Origin: Heliocybe sulcata
Lineage: Eukaryota > Basidiomycota > Agaricomycetes > Gloeophyllales > Gloeophyllaceae
Direction: 5' to 3'
DNA: 55,787 nucleotides
Assembly: GCA_004369045.1 (NCBI GenBank)
Contig: ML213522.1
Location: 506,882-562,668 of the forward strand
How positions within the stretch are numbered: the stretch's first letter is position 1; each line of letters starts with the position of its first letter. Positions 1-11,431 of this stretch are shown in pieces. The notes under the pieces were generated by a model. That model saw nothing but the letters and a program-made list of their open reading frames with translations, did no database searches and was not told the DNA's origin. Position numbers and translations under genes: made by a program.

Positions 1-2
1 GC

Positions 3-168
3 GTTAGAATCGCATCGTCAATCGGAGTACGATACAAGCGTCTCCCGAAGTGTGTGTATCAAATTGAGACTGCCGCACGACCGCGACTGGTCTGCACCAA
101 ACTACCTTTAGCCCCACCTATACGTCTTACCCTACCCTATCCCTCCGAACGTTTATCATACCCTTTGT
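3..168 (+). repeat. Left terminal inverted repeat
   Basis: This block is the inverted partner of 2103-2238. Similarity runs from GTTAGAAT through GAGACTGCCGCA to ATCATACCCTTTG. Mismatches are mostly transitions, and one gap of about 37 bases (about 11-47) interrupts the left copy. Confidence 0.8.
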
Positions 169-290
169 CGCCCCGGACCTCGCAGCCATCTAGCACCAAG
201 GGATTGGTGCTACGCTTTGTGGTTGTTGTTCCCCTTTAGGTCTGTGCGGGTTTTGTCGCATGTTAGTGCCTTTCAGCGCCCTGACAGGCG
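162..290 (+). repeat. Inner direct repeat with hairpin, copy 1
   Basis: The block begins with CCCCGGACCTC and contains the perfect palindrome TAGCACCAA-GGGA-TTGGTGCTA, followed by GTGGTTGTTGTT. It is a direct-orientation partner of 1957-2090. Confidence 0.75.
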
Positions 291-1956
291 GCGGAGGTGA
301 TGATGGGAACGACAGGCGGGGCATTGAGTGGGATGGTCGATCTAGAATGACTCGAGGGCCTAGACTCCTCAGAACCGACCGGGCTGTGTTGTGCCGAGCT
401 GCCGTTGACTCGATCGGCAAGATCCGGATGCCGGAGGCTATGCATCGTTGTGGCCAAGTCCAAGAATAGCTTCTGAGACTAGAATAGATCGTTTTGCAGT
501 GAGTCCCGCTGAATAGAGAGAGTGGCCCCGCACTGCGGGGAATAGAGTCGCAAGCTCGCTGCCATTGTGAATAGTCGGGGTCGCCAGTAGAGTCGTCACT
601 TGCCTTCCAAGGAGCTGTCAGTGGCATGCGCATGTGCAATAGAGTCGCAACGTCGCCGTGATCACGAAATGACCCTAAAACGCGTTTTCGGAGTGCTGAT
701 AGGCCCCAATCTGTTCTGGCCCCAGAAAACGTGTTTCATGATGCTTCTGTGTCTTGCATGGGAACTTTGTGCTATTCTCGGCGACGGCGACCTCTGGACT
801 CTATACGCCAACCGTGCTATTCCTGAGCGACAGCACTTTCAGTCGACATCAGCGAGGCAGCGTCAGCGTCGGCCACCGCCACCTATTCAGCGTCGTCACC
901 AGCGACTCGGCCGTCGTTGTCATCTTGGCCGACCTACATTCAGTCGGAACGACGGCCCGCTCCTAGGCTTCGACACACCGCTCTCGACTCTGGTCTAGGC
1001 ATCAGCACGTCGCTCTTGAACGACACGTCCCTCACTAAAGCTCCGGCTGTGGTCCCACACACTATCATCCCTGTTATCTGATCCTATTGACTCTCATCCG
1101 CTTATGCCAAACCGGCCGGGCTCGTCAAACAATAGACGCTCGGTGCACGCTAGCGACATCCCGACGTGGCTGACATTGCTGATGTGCCGGAACCGCTTGC
1201 CAAGACCCGGGCTTCGGACCGATGCTGCTCGAGAGCGTTCACTCACAATTAGACGCCTTATCGATCTGACTCGACGACAGGCTATCGACAGCTACTATTG
1301 TCTCGCTCAGTGGGCTAGCGGCGGCGCTTGTATGGCTCGTTCAAGATAGCATGTGCAGCGTCGCTGCGCTCTGGTGGAAGGAGTGGTGTAGCGGGTTAGG
1401 ATTGGATGATGGGCTTGATAGAGGGTGAGCGATGACCGGATGCAGCGTATGGTTTGGCAATTGGTGAAGTGACTCAGATGAGCGACAAGACAATAGAGCG
1501 ACGAAGTAGTAGACTGTAGCGTACTTGTATTTAAGGACGATTTTCTGTTTGTACAATCCAAGTTACATTCTCCCGTTCACATCTCAGCTTAGTGTCAGAG
1601 TCTTCAGCGACTAAGGCGCTCATCGCGTCTTCTGACTTCGTCAAGAGTTTCCGCTAACCTTCTTCTAAAAAGTCAACAACTGCTAGTATCGTACGCTCCC
1701 ATCCCATTCTCCTCTGTGAAGCGACCTCGTGTGTCGTAGAAACCGTTCACCGTAGTCGTCAAAGAGTTTTAGGTAGTCGCTGTCACTGTTGCTGTCGCTA
1801 GCGCTGTCGGCACCGCCGTCGCTGTTGCTGTTGCTGCTCCGCTTTAGCGATGCTAGTTCGTTAGCGCTGGCCATACAAATGCTGCATGCTACGATTCTCA
1901 TATCAAAGGCCCCTCCCCACAGCACGTCTGACATCCTCTTGTTCCCCTCAAACTAA

Positions 1957-2090
1957 TCAATACCCTTTGATTCCCCGGACCTCTCAGCCACATACCACCA
2001 AGGGTTTGGTGGTATTCTGTGGTTGTTTGTTCTTTCTAGGTCTTCGTTTCGGGTCTCGTCGAGTGTCAGTGTCTCATCAGCACTAAACCC
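1957..2090 (+). repeat. Inner direct repeat with hairpin, copy 2
   Basis: This is the partner of 162-290. The hairpin here reads ATACCACCAA-GGGT-TTGGTGGTAT, so the pair just outside CACCAA/TTGGTG has changed from G-C to C-G with pairing kept. Confidence 0.75.
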
Positions 2091-2102
2091 TGATCGGCCG
2101 TA

Positions 2103-2238
2103 TCACCGGGGTAATGAAGGGTATGATAAATGTTCGGAGGGATAGGGTAGGGTAAGGCGTATAGGTGGGGCTAAAGGTAGTTTGGCACAGACCAGTCGCA
2201 GTCATGCGGCAGTCTCAGTTCGATACACTATTCTAACA
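2103..2238 (-). repeat. Right terminal inverted repeat
   Basis: Read on the minus strand this matches 3-168, ending at the tip with GTTAGAAT. It lacks the roughly 37-base insertion seen on the left. Confidence 0.8.
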
Positions 2239-2240
2239 CT

Positions 2241-4320
2241 CTGCATGGCATGATACAAGCCCTGAGTGCGGGATCTCTGGAGCTAAATGAGGTATATTTC
2301 ACTCAGACACAATGTACTTGTTGCAAACATGATAGTGTATAAATAAATACTACAGTATCTACTAGTTATCCTGAGTTTTTGCGCATTTTTATACAATTTT
2401 TTTCAGTTTATTTACACTACCAGAGGCCATATGGCATTGGCCATGTGGTTATGAAGGCAGAAACGTAGATTTGACCAACAGCTCTTGGTTATTCTGATTT
2501 CTTGCGTATTTTTTGCACGTAATTTAGTCTGCTGGAAGCCGATTTGCACCGTCCCTGTGCTTACATAAGCATGAATCCCTGAGTGGCTGAGATTATACCG
2601 ATTTTTTGGCATATGTTCCGGTATTTTTTTGTTTTCAATGGTCAGGAGGCCTTATACAGGACTCGATACATGGCAGCATGCTATCAGTAGCTTTTACAGC
2701 ACTGCCTCTGTCCTCTAAAATATTCTATGATTCTTTCCGTGCATTTTGCTGTCTGTGAAGGTAGCATGAGCTTACATCATGCTAATTATGTCAGACCATG
2801 ATTATGATGCACTTTTTGCTGCAAGTGCGTTGAAGTTGCCTTAAGTAGAATCTATTATAGTCTTGACTACCAAACTTTGTAGCCAAGTAGCGCTCTATTA
2901 TAAAGTAGCAGCCAATCGAAGTTTGGCAATAACGTGTCGGTGGCGGCACGTTTACATAAGCAGTTGAACAACTGAGTGGCTTGGGTCCTGCTACCATTAA
3001 AGGTAACTACCAACTGCATACAAACACCGGCATGTCAGCGCCACAAGCTCGACAGTCCGGCTTTCCATACTAGAGACATGCAAGCAGCCAATCAGAAGCC
3101 AGGAACCCCGGACGACGCGGAATCGTGTGCGCCACATTGGTTCCCACAGTAAGAACCAAGTTACTGATCCACCAATGACAAAAAAATCCACAGGACCCAT
3201 CTCAGATAATGTAAAATCATCAAAATATTTTCAGATATCATCACATATGTGTAGATGATATATTTGAAGTCTCAGGAAGAAAAAAGAAAATTTCATGGAG
3301 CCAGAAGGAGAACACATCAGATGGAGACTACAAAACGATTTTGTAGTCAACACTACAAGCGGAGGTCGAAATGTCCTTATCACTTTTGAAGTAGCACTAC
3401 AAAATAAATTCGCACGTATTCTCGGCAAAGATTCCCACGGGCTTTGAGGTTCGGCACAGGCACGAAATTTTATCTGGATAAAGACGCCTCCTTCGTAAAC
3501 TCAGGACTCGTAACCCACGATGGATGGGCAGACGTTGCATAAGATTATGGCGGATTTGAAGCAGACTTGAGATGCTCTTTGCGGCGAGAGTGGTAAAAGG
3601 CAGACTGGGATTGGCGAATTAATGCTGGCGTGCTATCCATACTCTTCCTTGGGTGTGGTGAGTGACCATGAACCTGCAAGGTACAGAGATGGGTACAGCT
3701 GTGTGCGTAGTCGGTGGGCGGCTTACACAAAACATATACGGGAGACCCTTTGAAGAATAGGAATAGCTAAGCAATCAGACATCACGTGATGACTGGGCCT
3801 CTGGAGTCCCCACCGGGTTGCTACATTGATACTGTGTTGCTACATTGATGTCCGGTGAATATCGGGCTCATGGCAAGATGATAGCTGCCCGGTGAAGTTC
3901 ATTCTGCTGCGAGAGGCTTATGTCGGTTAACTGTGATTCACCAACGCAGTTTAACGGCGACCACAGTGATAACCAGCGGATTTGCTTGATGGCAGGCTAG
4001 GACGTGCAAGTAACATTCGATGTCTTGCAGATGAGGGCTCGTGCGTGATTACGAGCGCCCACGTACAGTCTCAGTCAGAGGAGACCAAGTCGCTCGTACA
4101 GATCGGGCGGGCTTGCTAAGCGCTCACATCAGTTTCTCGTAATGCATCGAGGACCGCCTTGGCTGCGGTGGTTGCGTCTAAATAAATATCTAAACAAGCA
4201 TTGATGGCACCCCGGATCAGATCTATCCTTAGATCCCGTGCCCGATTCTATTAATGCTGTCTCCTGGCAGATAAGTAGTCCGGACGGTGTTCCTTTGCCT
4301 GGACGCTGCGCAAAAGTCTC
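2241..4320. other. Gene-free stretch upstream of the MFS gene
   Basis: I see no convincing coding region. The first half is AT-rich with short random frames. A 14-base direct repeat GTTGCTACATTGAT occurs at about 3817 and 3837, 20 bases apart. The last few hundred bases would include the promoter of the transporter gene, but no clear TATA box was found. Confidence 0.5.
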
Positions 4321-6504
4321 ATGGAGCCGACTCACGAGCAACAAGTCTCGGAAGATGAGAAGAGGACCGCACAGGACCATGCAATGCCGCAGCGGACCAA
4401 CTTGCAGTCGTGTATCATTGTGGCGTCATGTACACTCGCAATGTCAGTCAATGTACGCTGGTTCATGCTGTCCGGAAGTTCTGCAGTTGATCCAGTCTTC
4501 TCCAGACTGTCAGCATCGCTTCATCAGCGATAGCGCTGCCAAGCATCGGCCGTGAACTAAACGTGCCTCAAGAGCGACTGCAATGGATTATATCGGCATA
4601 CTCGCTGACATCGGTGTGTAGATCCTATTTTTGAGTTCGCCTCTAGCGTCACTGAGGCATTTCTAGGGATGCCTGCTACTCTTTCTCGGACGACTCGCGG
4701 ATTTGTACGGGAGACGGAGGGCATTCGTGCTCGGTTCTTTGAGCCAAGTCGCGTTCGGCTTGGGATGCGCGTTCGCCAATGGTGCGTGTCCTCTAGTCGT
4801 TGCGTAGTTGCCAGCTAACCGAGGGTATCCAGACGAGATCACTCTCGATGTACTCAGAGGTTTTCAAGGCATTGGTGCAGCGGCTACTATACCCGCAGGG
4901 GTGCGTACTATTCTACCTGCGCTGCATCTGCTCCGACATCTCAGCTTCCGCGTTCCTCCCAGCTCGGTATCCTCGCTCACGCCTTTCCTCCATCCAAAGC
5001 AAGATCCTGGGCATTCGCGACCTTCTCCGCCGGCGCGCCAGTCGGCGCGTCCCTCGGTAACTGCGTCGGAGGCACACTGGTCCAGCTCACCGAGTACGCC
5101 CCTGCCACAAAGCGTCCCTGTCCTGTTGCTCACCTCCCCATGCAGCCAGGCATGGCGCTCGACGTTCTATTTCTCGAGCTGCCTCAGCTTCGTGGCCGCA
5201 GTCGGTGCCATTCTCTCCTTCGACGCAGATGCGCCTTCTCACGAAGAAGACAAACGAGTTGACTGGCTCGGAGCGGCGTTGATCACGACGGGCCTGACGC
5301 TCATCGTGTTCGTGCTCAGTGACGGCGAGATCGCGCCGAATGGTTGGTCTACCTCATGTACGTGTACCTACAGGTCTCACGTCTACATCACCTCACACGC
5401 CCTACCGCTCAGATATCATTGCCCTGCTGATCGTCGGCGTCATCCTCACCGCCGCATACATCGTCTGGCAACTCTACCTCGAACGCGTGCAAAACTCGCC
5501 CACCCGCTCAACCTCACGATGGACCCCGCCTCCTCTATTGCGCCTCTCCATATGGAAGCGCGCAAAGGGCAAGTTCGCCGTCATGCAGTGGATCGCATTC
5601 TTGAACTACGGGTGCTTCGTGACGTGGCAGATATGGGCGCAGGTGCGTCAAAGCCAAATGTCCGCGTCTGTATCGAACTAACCCTCCCGCGCAGCTGTAC
5701 TACCAAAACTTCCTGGGTCTCAACCCCGTACTGACGATGGTACGCTTCATCCCCGCCTTCGTCACCGGCTTCATCTGCAACATCATCGTCCCGCTCCTCA
5801 TCTCCCGCGTCCCCGTCGTTATTCTTCTCGGTAAGCATCCCCTTCCCACCATTGTCCGTCCGTCAGCAGCTGACGGTGCTCCAGGCTCGGGAACCGCACT
5901 GACAGGCTGCGCCGCGCTCCTCTTCGCCGTCGTCGGCCCCTCGGCGCCGTACTGGGCGTATGGCTTCCCAGGCGCGATCCTCTCCGTCTTCGGGACAGAC
6001 TTTATGTTCGCCTGCGGCACCATCTTCGTCGCAAAAGTCGCGCTCCCGCACGAGCAGAGCGTCGCCGGTGCCCTCTTCATGACCATGACCCAAGTACGCT
6101 CCCCCTCCGCTGTCCCTCTCACCCTCATCTCACAGTGCTTCGCCCCAGATCGGCACGGCGTTCGGCCTGACGATCAGCACGATCGTGTACGACAGGGTGC
6201 TCAAGTCCCAGGCGGCGGCGATGGGCGTCGTGGACAACGCGGACGGCACGAATGCGCCGCGGCTCGCGCAACTCAGGGCCTTCCAGGGCGCGCAGTGGAC
6301 TTGCTTCGCCTTTGGCATGTTCGGTGAGTCCTCGGGCGTATTTCATTGGTGTGGAGCATCGTGCTGACGTCGGTACAAGCCTGCTTGATGACCCTTCTGT
6401 TCTTGTGGGATGCCGGCATTGTCGGGCACCGTGAGGCACCGCCGGCGGGCTCGGACAGTGAAGAGACGGTGGCGCGGGGTCCACCGCCTGCTGAGAAGGC
6501 GTAG
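4321..6504 (+). CDS. MFS transporter, drug:H+ antiporter type (14-helix DHA2-like)
   Basis: Spliced gene with about nine short introns. It begins MEPTHEQQVSEDEKRTAQ, an acidic cytoplasmic tail, then runs into helix 1. Exon 1 is 4321-4452, exon 2 is 4506-4613 and exon 3 is 4667-4781. Exon 2 carries ALPSIGRELNVPQERLQW, and exon 3 the MFS motif A, GRLADLYGRRRAF, in the loop between helices 2 and 3. Later exons give GFQGIGAAATIPAG, then FATFSAGAPVGASLG, matching motif C of antiporters. Further hydrophobic helices follow (IIALLIVGVILTAAYIVW; FVTGFICNIIVPLLI) and a hydrophilic tail ending in PPPAEKA. The family moves small molecules across the plasma membrane using the proton gradient. Fungal relatives include aminotriazole-resistance-type pumps. 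The substrate cannot be told from sequence. Reading frames join cleanly at every junction, so the gene appears intact. Confidence 0.88.
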
Positions 6505-7321
6505 ACCCTCGTGAATTTTGTCTTGCGTGATTGGGCTACAGCACGGTAGTGCTTCTTTTGGGTTGCGAGCTTGCTTCGGGCGAATTAGAGGATTAGAGGA
6601 TTAGAGGTATCGGTAGCCACATAATCTCGTAGATACTGCTAACTAGAAAGTGGGCGTGTACGGATACGTCGAGCTGCATACAATTCAACTTGTGCTCATA
6701 TCTAGCATATAATCGATGATTAATTCAATCAATATTTTACCTTCGCCGATGAGGACTCTTCGATACCACCATTTCTTGGTTCTCTGAGCTGAGCAGGACC
6801 TCTGTGACTGTCAGGCTGACGGCAGGCAATACAGACAGACGTTGGAATTTCAAGTGGCCGGTGTCGTGGCATGCAGTGCGATGTTTTCGTTGCAAGGCCT
6901 GTGTTCGGTGGGGAGAAGTCTCCGAGATCTGTAGACATATTGTTATCATAGCTGCACCATCCTCTGGATTAACACCTGTAAACCTGGCGCCATGTTGTGC
7001 GTTGTAAGGCTCGCGGGAAGGTACCCCAGCATATGTGGGCTTGATAGAGGACCCATCCGGGTATGTCTCTAACCACCCTCCAGTTCGACCAAGGCTGGAG
7101 CAGCGTAATGACAATATTTCTTCGGCAAATGATACGGGAGCTTTGAGCTACCCTCCAGCGCTAGTGTAATCATGATGCCATGCCATCCGAGCCTTTTTCG
7201 ACATAATAATGTATCGACGATCCTTCTCTGCAGGAGCTCGGCAAGCGACTGTACTGGAACTAACAAGGCGATGACACAGCTGGCAAGGAATTGAACAAAA
7301 TCAAGTGTCCTATATCGCCTG
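6505..7321. other. Intergenic, convergent 3' ends
   Basis: The transporter (+) and the pectinase (-) converge here. The stretch holds a small run of the unit GATTAGAG near 6580-6607 and AT-rich sequence around 6690-6740. No gene was recognised. Confidence 0.5.
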
Positions 7322-9495
7322 TCACGAAGCAGGAGCTGTGCAGTTGAAATCCAACTGCCAGCGCATCAGTGCTGACCCCCCCGGAAGCCAAGACAGAGCA
7401 GCCCACTCACCTCAGACACAGTTGCAATATTCTTGCAGGTGTACGCCGCGGTGCCGTTGGGCGAGCTGAGGGACGTTCCGCTGGCGGTGATGTCCTGGCA
7501 CTCGGCCGAGCATTCCAGGTCCGCGACGAGCGCTCCTTCGTGGCCAGAGGAGGTGCCTGTGATATTGTAGTCTGCACAAAAGAAGAGAAATATGTGTTGT
7601 GGATAAGGGCGATGAAAAAGGGGTGTGGGAAGGGACGCACAGTGGACATCGGAGATGGAGAGCGTGCTGGGGTACTGCGCGCAGACGGATGCGGTGGTAG
7701 AGTAGCACTGGTAAAGGGAGTATGAGTTACGGACTTCAATAGTAAAATATTGAAGGCTGACCTGGTTGATGTATATCGGGTAATCGACGTTCTCAACTAG
7801 ATGAAAGGTGCAAATATACGAATTATTGCCCTTTCTGAGTGTATGCGAGTACGAGGCGACCGACCCTGGAAGTTCGAGAACGTGATGTTCTTCACATATC
7901 CGGTGCCCCCGCCGGCCGTGCTGTCTAACCGCGCGCACATCCGTCAGTCAACCTACCAATATAATAAGCACAAGACTACAATCACTCACTAGCATAGGGG
8001 GACCCGCCGAAGACCTTGATACGCGCGCCGTTCTGCGCGTTGCGCATGACGATGTTGGATGCGGAGATATTGGCGACAATGTCGGTCTCGCCTGCGTACT
8101 GCGTGTATCGGTGTTAGCATCAGTGCTGGGAAGATGAACTGGAGGGCATGGTAAAAGGAGAGGAAGAGGACGTGAAGGGGAAAAACGCATGTTAGGGCAA
8201 AGGAGGAAATGTCCTTACTTGGCCGAGTGACCCGACGGAGATACCGTGCGAGCCGTTGCAGTGCAGGTCGCTGACGATGATGTTAGTCGAGTTGGGCTTG
8301 AAGGCTGGTCAAGTTCGAGTCGCATGTTAATACTCGGATCAGGCTCGTTTGGAGGAGAGCGAGGGGTGGAGAGGACGCACACACGCAGTCGTCGTCGTTA
8401 TTGATGGTTGAGTTCGTGATCCTGGAGTCGCGGTAGGGTGAGCGGCGGTTTCGTAATGGAAAGGTGGAGTAGAATGGAGGGAGTACACACGTTATATAGG
8501 ATGAGCGATAGATGTCCCATCCGTCCGAGTTGGCTGTCGGGTTGGAGGAGTAGGAGACGGATGAGATGCTAGCGACGCGTTAGAATGCAAAGAGTGAAGT
8601 ATGGGAAAGGAGAACGAGCAGGACAAACGTACTTAATACCGCGATACGTGACATAGGAGGATTGATAGACAAACTGCTCAGACGAGCGTAAGTAAACGCA
8701 TGCAGTCTGACAGTTGGGCAATGCTAGGCTAGCTTACATTGTTCTATCGTCAACGTCCACATTTCAGTCCCTTGGAATAAATATTGTGAGAGAAGATATG
8801 AGGCACATACCCAGAACGGTGACCCGATCTGCGTCAAGTCCTCAATAAGCACGTTCGTGGCGTTGCCGACCGTCAGCGGGACGGGACGCGCGAAGGTGCG
8901 CGATGAGCCGCCTGCTGTGCCTGCGTTCTAGCATACGCACATCCACACCCAACATTTAGCACATATCAAAGTGATGATGAGGTAAAGAGACAGATACGGA
9001 CACTGTTAGTGGCAAAGGCGTCCCACCAGACTTGACCATTGCTGTCGAGGGTACCGCCGCCATAGAGGTGGATGTTGTTGCCGGAGAGGAACCAGTAGGT
9101 CGTCGCATTCTGGTACGTCATGTAGTAGCTCTGTGGGGACCACTTGGCGATGTCCGGTGTATATTGCACTATACGACGCGATGAAGGACATTCGCGTGTA
9201 AATGTAGCAGATTCCAGGACTCACCAGTCCCGCTGAGCTCAATCTCAACATCACTCAGCTCGGTAGTGAACAAGAGGGTGTCTACAACGTAGTATCCATC
9301 GAGAACAACGCGCCCGTTGCTCGAGCAGTACTGAAACGCGGCGTTGATGTTTGGCCCATCATCTTGACCACCGCCGATAGCTTTGACGCTGCAGATCGTC
9401 CGGCCGAGATTATCAGTGGAGGTAACGACTCCGCCTGAGAGAGCGAGAGCGCTAATTGTGCTGAGTGACAATGCGGAAAGCCAGAATGCGAGCAT
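7322..9495 (-). CDS. Secreted GH28 exo-polygalacturonase
   Basis: Glycoside hydrolase family 28, which cleaves alpha-1,4-galacturonan in pectin outside the cell. The chosen start at 9495 gives [18 protein letters not shown], a good signal peptide. A start at 9540 would add 15 residues in the same frame. About ten introns split the gene. In order the exons show [16 protein letters not shown], then NSDGWD (family NTDGWD), NDDDCV (the catalytic Asp pair), [11 protein letters not shown] (catalytic His, family GHGxSxGS) and ARIKVFGG (substrate-binding RIK). The C-terminus is rebuilt from [10 protein letters not shown] joined to [10 protein letters not shown] across an intron, ending at the stop at 7322-7324. 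The extra N-terminal beta region and C-terminal Cys pattern favour an exo-acting enzyme over endo. Xylogalacturonan hydrolase is the alternative. All catalytic residues are present. Confidence 0.88.
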
Positions 9496-10323
9496 ACTGG
9501 GCAGGCAGGCAGGCAGGAGCGTGTCAGTCCAAGTCCTCACAGTCTGTTGTTCTGTATCCTCTTCATAAATGCAGGACCCGGGCCGGGACGAACAGAATTA
9601 GCCATCCCGACGAGGTCAGGCGGACACAATTTCCAGAGAAGGCGAAGGCGGAGGGCCTTGCGACGTTGAGTCGCTGAGCAGGTTACGGCATGCTCACGAG
9701 CTATTTAAGCCGGGTACCGACTTAAATTAGCACTGACGTACATCATTGGAAGACATCGTAAGAAACCCACCGTCGCTTGCCAAAGTAAATAAAATCCCAA
9801 GATCGTTGGGAACGCGCACATCATGCGACTAGCTGAAGAGCGCTAAGGCCGAGACGACTCCCGGGAACGGCGGTCCGGGATTTCCGCGACGCGTCCGTTG
9901 TGGCTGGCTTTGAGTCTCCCTCACGCTTTGTGCTCGTGACCATCCTCTCCAGCAAAGTCCCTCATGCTGCCTACTGAACACGAGCTGGCTACTAGCCTAC
10001 TCACAATTCACCACCATATTTTGTCTGACTCGCCATTTTCCACCAGCCTCGTCCGCTGCCTCCCATAGGTTAGATTAGCATCGGCTCGTTAACTTGAGGC
10101 CGACAATAATCATGAGGCCTGAGGCCATGGCTGGATTTGATGAACGACTTCTGCTTTGCATCTCAGGTCGATCCAGAGATGCACTACTCAAGTCGGAAGC
10201 GAGTGAATATATACGATATGGGACCTATGGGACGACGTACCAGGATTGCTCTAGTTCATAGTGCGGTTGTACAACAAGCCAGGTTTCTCCAAATGCAAGG
10301 CAAACATACGGCTCTCCAAGTCC
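9496..10323. other. Intergenic region upstream of the pectinase
   Basis: The first part would hold the pectinase promoter and 5' leader. The leader contains a short GCAGG tandem run at about 9499-9518. Beyond that I see no gene and no clear motif. Confidence 0.45.
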
Positions 10324-10714
10324 TCAGCTGATCCTGATTCGAGCCACATTGCCTATAAGCTCCTCCCAGCCACCTTCCGGGTCGAGGCGAACAAATCGCC
10401 CGGGCTCGTCATCCGCATACGTACGGACAAACATGACAGACAGGGCAAGATAGATGTTCTCCTCGAGCTTATAGTGACGTTTGAACAGGGACAAGGAAGC
10501 CTATCAGCCACTCAATCACAATACGGCTTCATCAGAGCATACACGGACGAACGTGGTATCCAAGCTCCTTTAGCCTCTGCCTGCCAAAAGCGCATACATT
10601 CCGCTGGTTACCGAGCTGGACAATGATTTGTGGAGGAATCCAGTTCGGTGAGAGCGGAAGAGCAGCAGGAGAGACATTCTGCTGGCTCGGTCCGCTGAGA
10701 GGGGATGGAATCAT
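10324..10714 (-). CDS. Small orphan protein, paralogue of 14992-15446
   Basis: Two exons (10714-10553 and 10500-10324) with a 52-base intron encode 112 residues. The N-terminus is Pro/Ser-rich and probably disordered. The conserved part runs from PQIIVQLGNQRNVCAFGR through RLKELGY, across the intron, to GGWEELIGNVARIRIS at the stop. The gene at 14992 has the same intron position after GY[AH], and matching blocks PQVIVQYYPCGQNAAFGR, LKAAGYA and GWEELMDSVEVLIL. That shared structure is the main reason to call both real. No known domain was recognised. There is no signal peptide and no membrane segment. The alternating hydrophobic pattern suggests a small alpha/beta fold. Function is unknown. 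Confidence 0.65.
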
Positions 10715-11431
10715 GGTAGGTTATACGTACATCGAGGGTGCTTCCGAAGCCACCCACTATGAGTCTGCGGAAGCATATTCAGTGCTTGTGTATAGATCCC
10801 TGGTGCCAGCCATTGGTCAATTCCACGAGACAGCGTTATAAAGCCGGCTCAACGTCGGATCGAGTACATATTATGCTGACCTTATTGAGACACGCGGATC
10901 ACTTGCTCTCCTTCTGTTCTTCGTCTATGATGGTTTTCAACGGTGACTCGCTGGAGACCTGCATCCAGAATCGACTCGATATATTCAAGAATCGCAAGTC
11001 ATCAAGAGGAGCGCATCATACGCGATGCATTGCTTTTGGATTTCATCCCACATTCTCAAGGACGAGTATGTTTGGCATACAATGTGAAGGGAAGGGAATG
11101 TTCTGGGTGCGAGAACGCGTTGAATCGAACTGAGCTCGCTTTAGCTCTGACAATGATTCAGTGCGCAATTGCGCCGGTACTCACGCACTGGTCCTTCCTT
11201 GTTCTCACACTCGGGGTACTGTTCACTTTGAAGTCTGAGATCTGGACGCTTGAACTCTGGCAATGAATCCGGAAGGCCAGCACCCGAGGAAGATAACGGT
11301 AGCTTTTACCGTCCATACGTATCGGACGTCGGCAATCAAGCACCATCATATTGAGTCTCCAGGAATAGGTCCCTCGACAAGGTACATAGAGCAGCGATGC
11401 GAGAAGGAACACGACAGCGTGAGTTCCTTCC
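10715..11431. other. Divergent intergenic region
   Basis: This lies between the minus-strand orphan gene and the plus-strand amine oxidase, so it should contain both promoters. Short frames here look non-coding. No TATA box or palindromic site stood out. Confidence 0.4.

Larger units (their letters stand above)
1..2240. mobile_element. Transposon-like unit with long inverted ends, no transposase seen
   Basis: The left end (about 3-168) and the right end (about 2103-2238) are inverted copies of each other. They share GTTAGAAT at the outer tip, then GAGACTGCCGCA, then a block containing AGCCCCACCTATACG and CCCTACCCTATCCCTCCGAA. The left copy carries about 37 extra bases (about 11-47) near its tip. 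Just inside, a second block of about 130 bases (left 162-290, right 1957-2090) is repeated in direct orientation. No long open frame or transposase motif lies between, so this reads as a non-autonomous DNA transposon. The family is not recognised and no target-site duplication can be checked because the left tip touches the window edge. Confidence 0.7.

Noticed and set aside
4808-5734. 308-codon plus-strand frame as a single gene
   Set aside because: It reads through several introns of the transporter and shifts frame; only its first 30 or so codons and short pieces belong to the protein.
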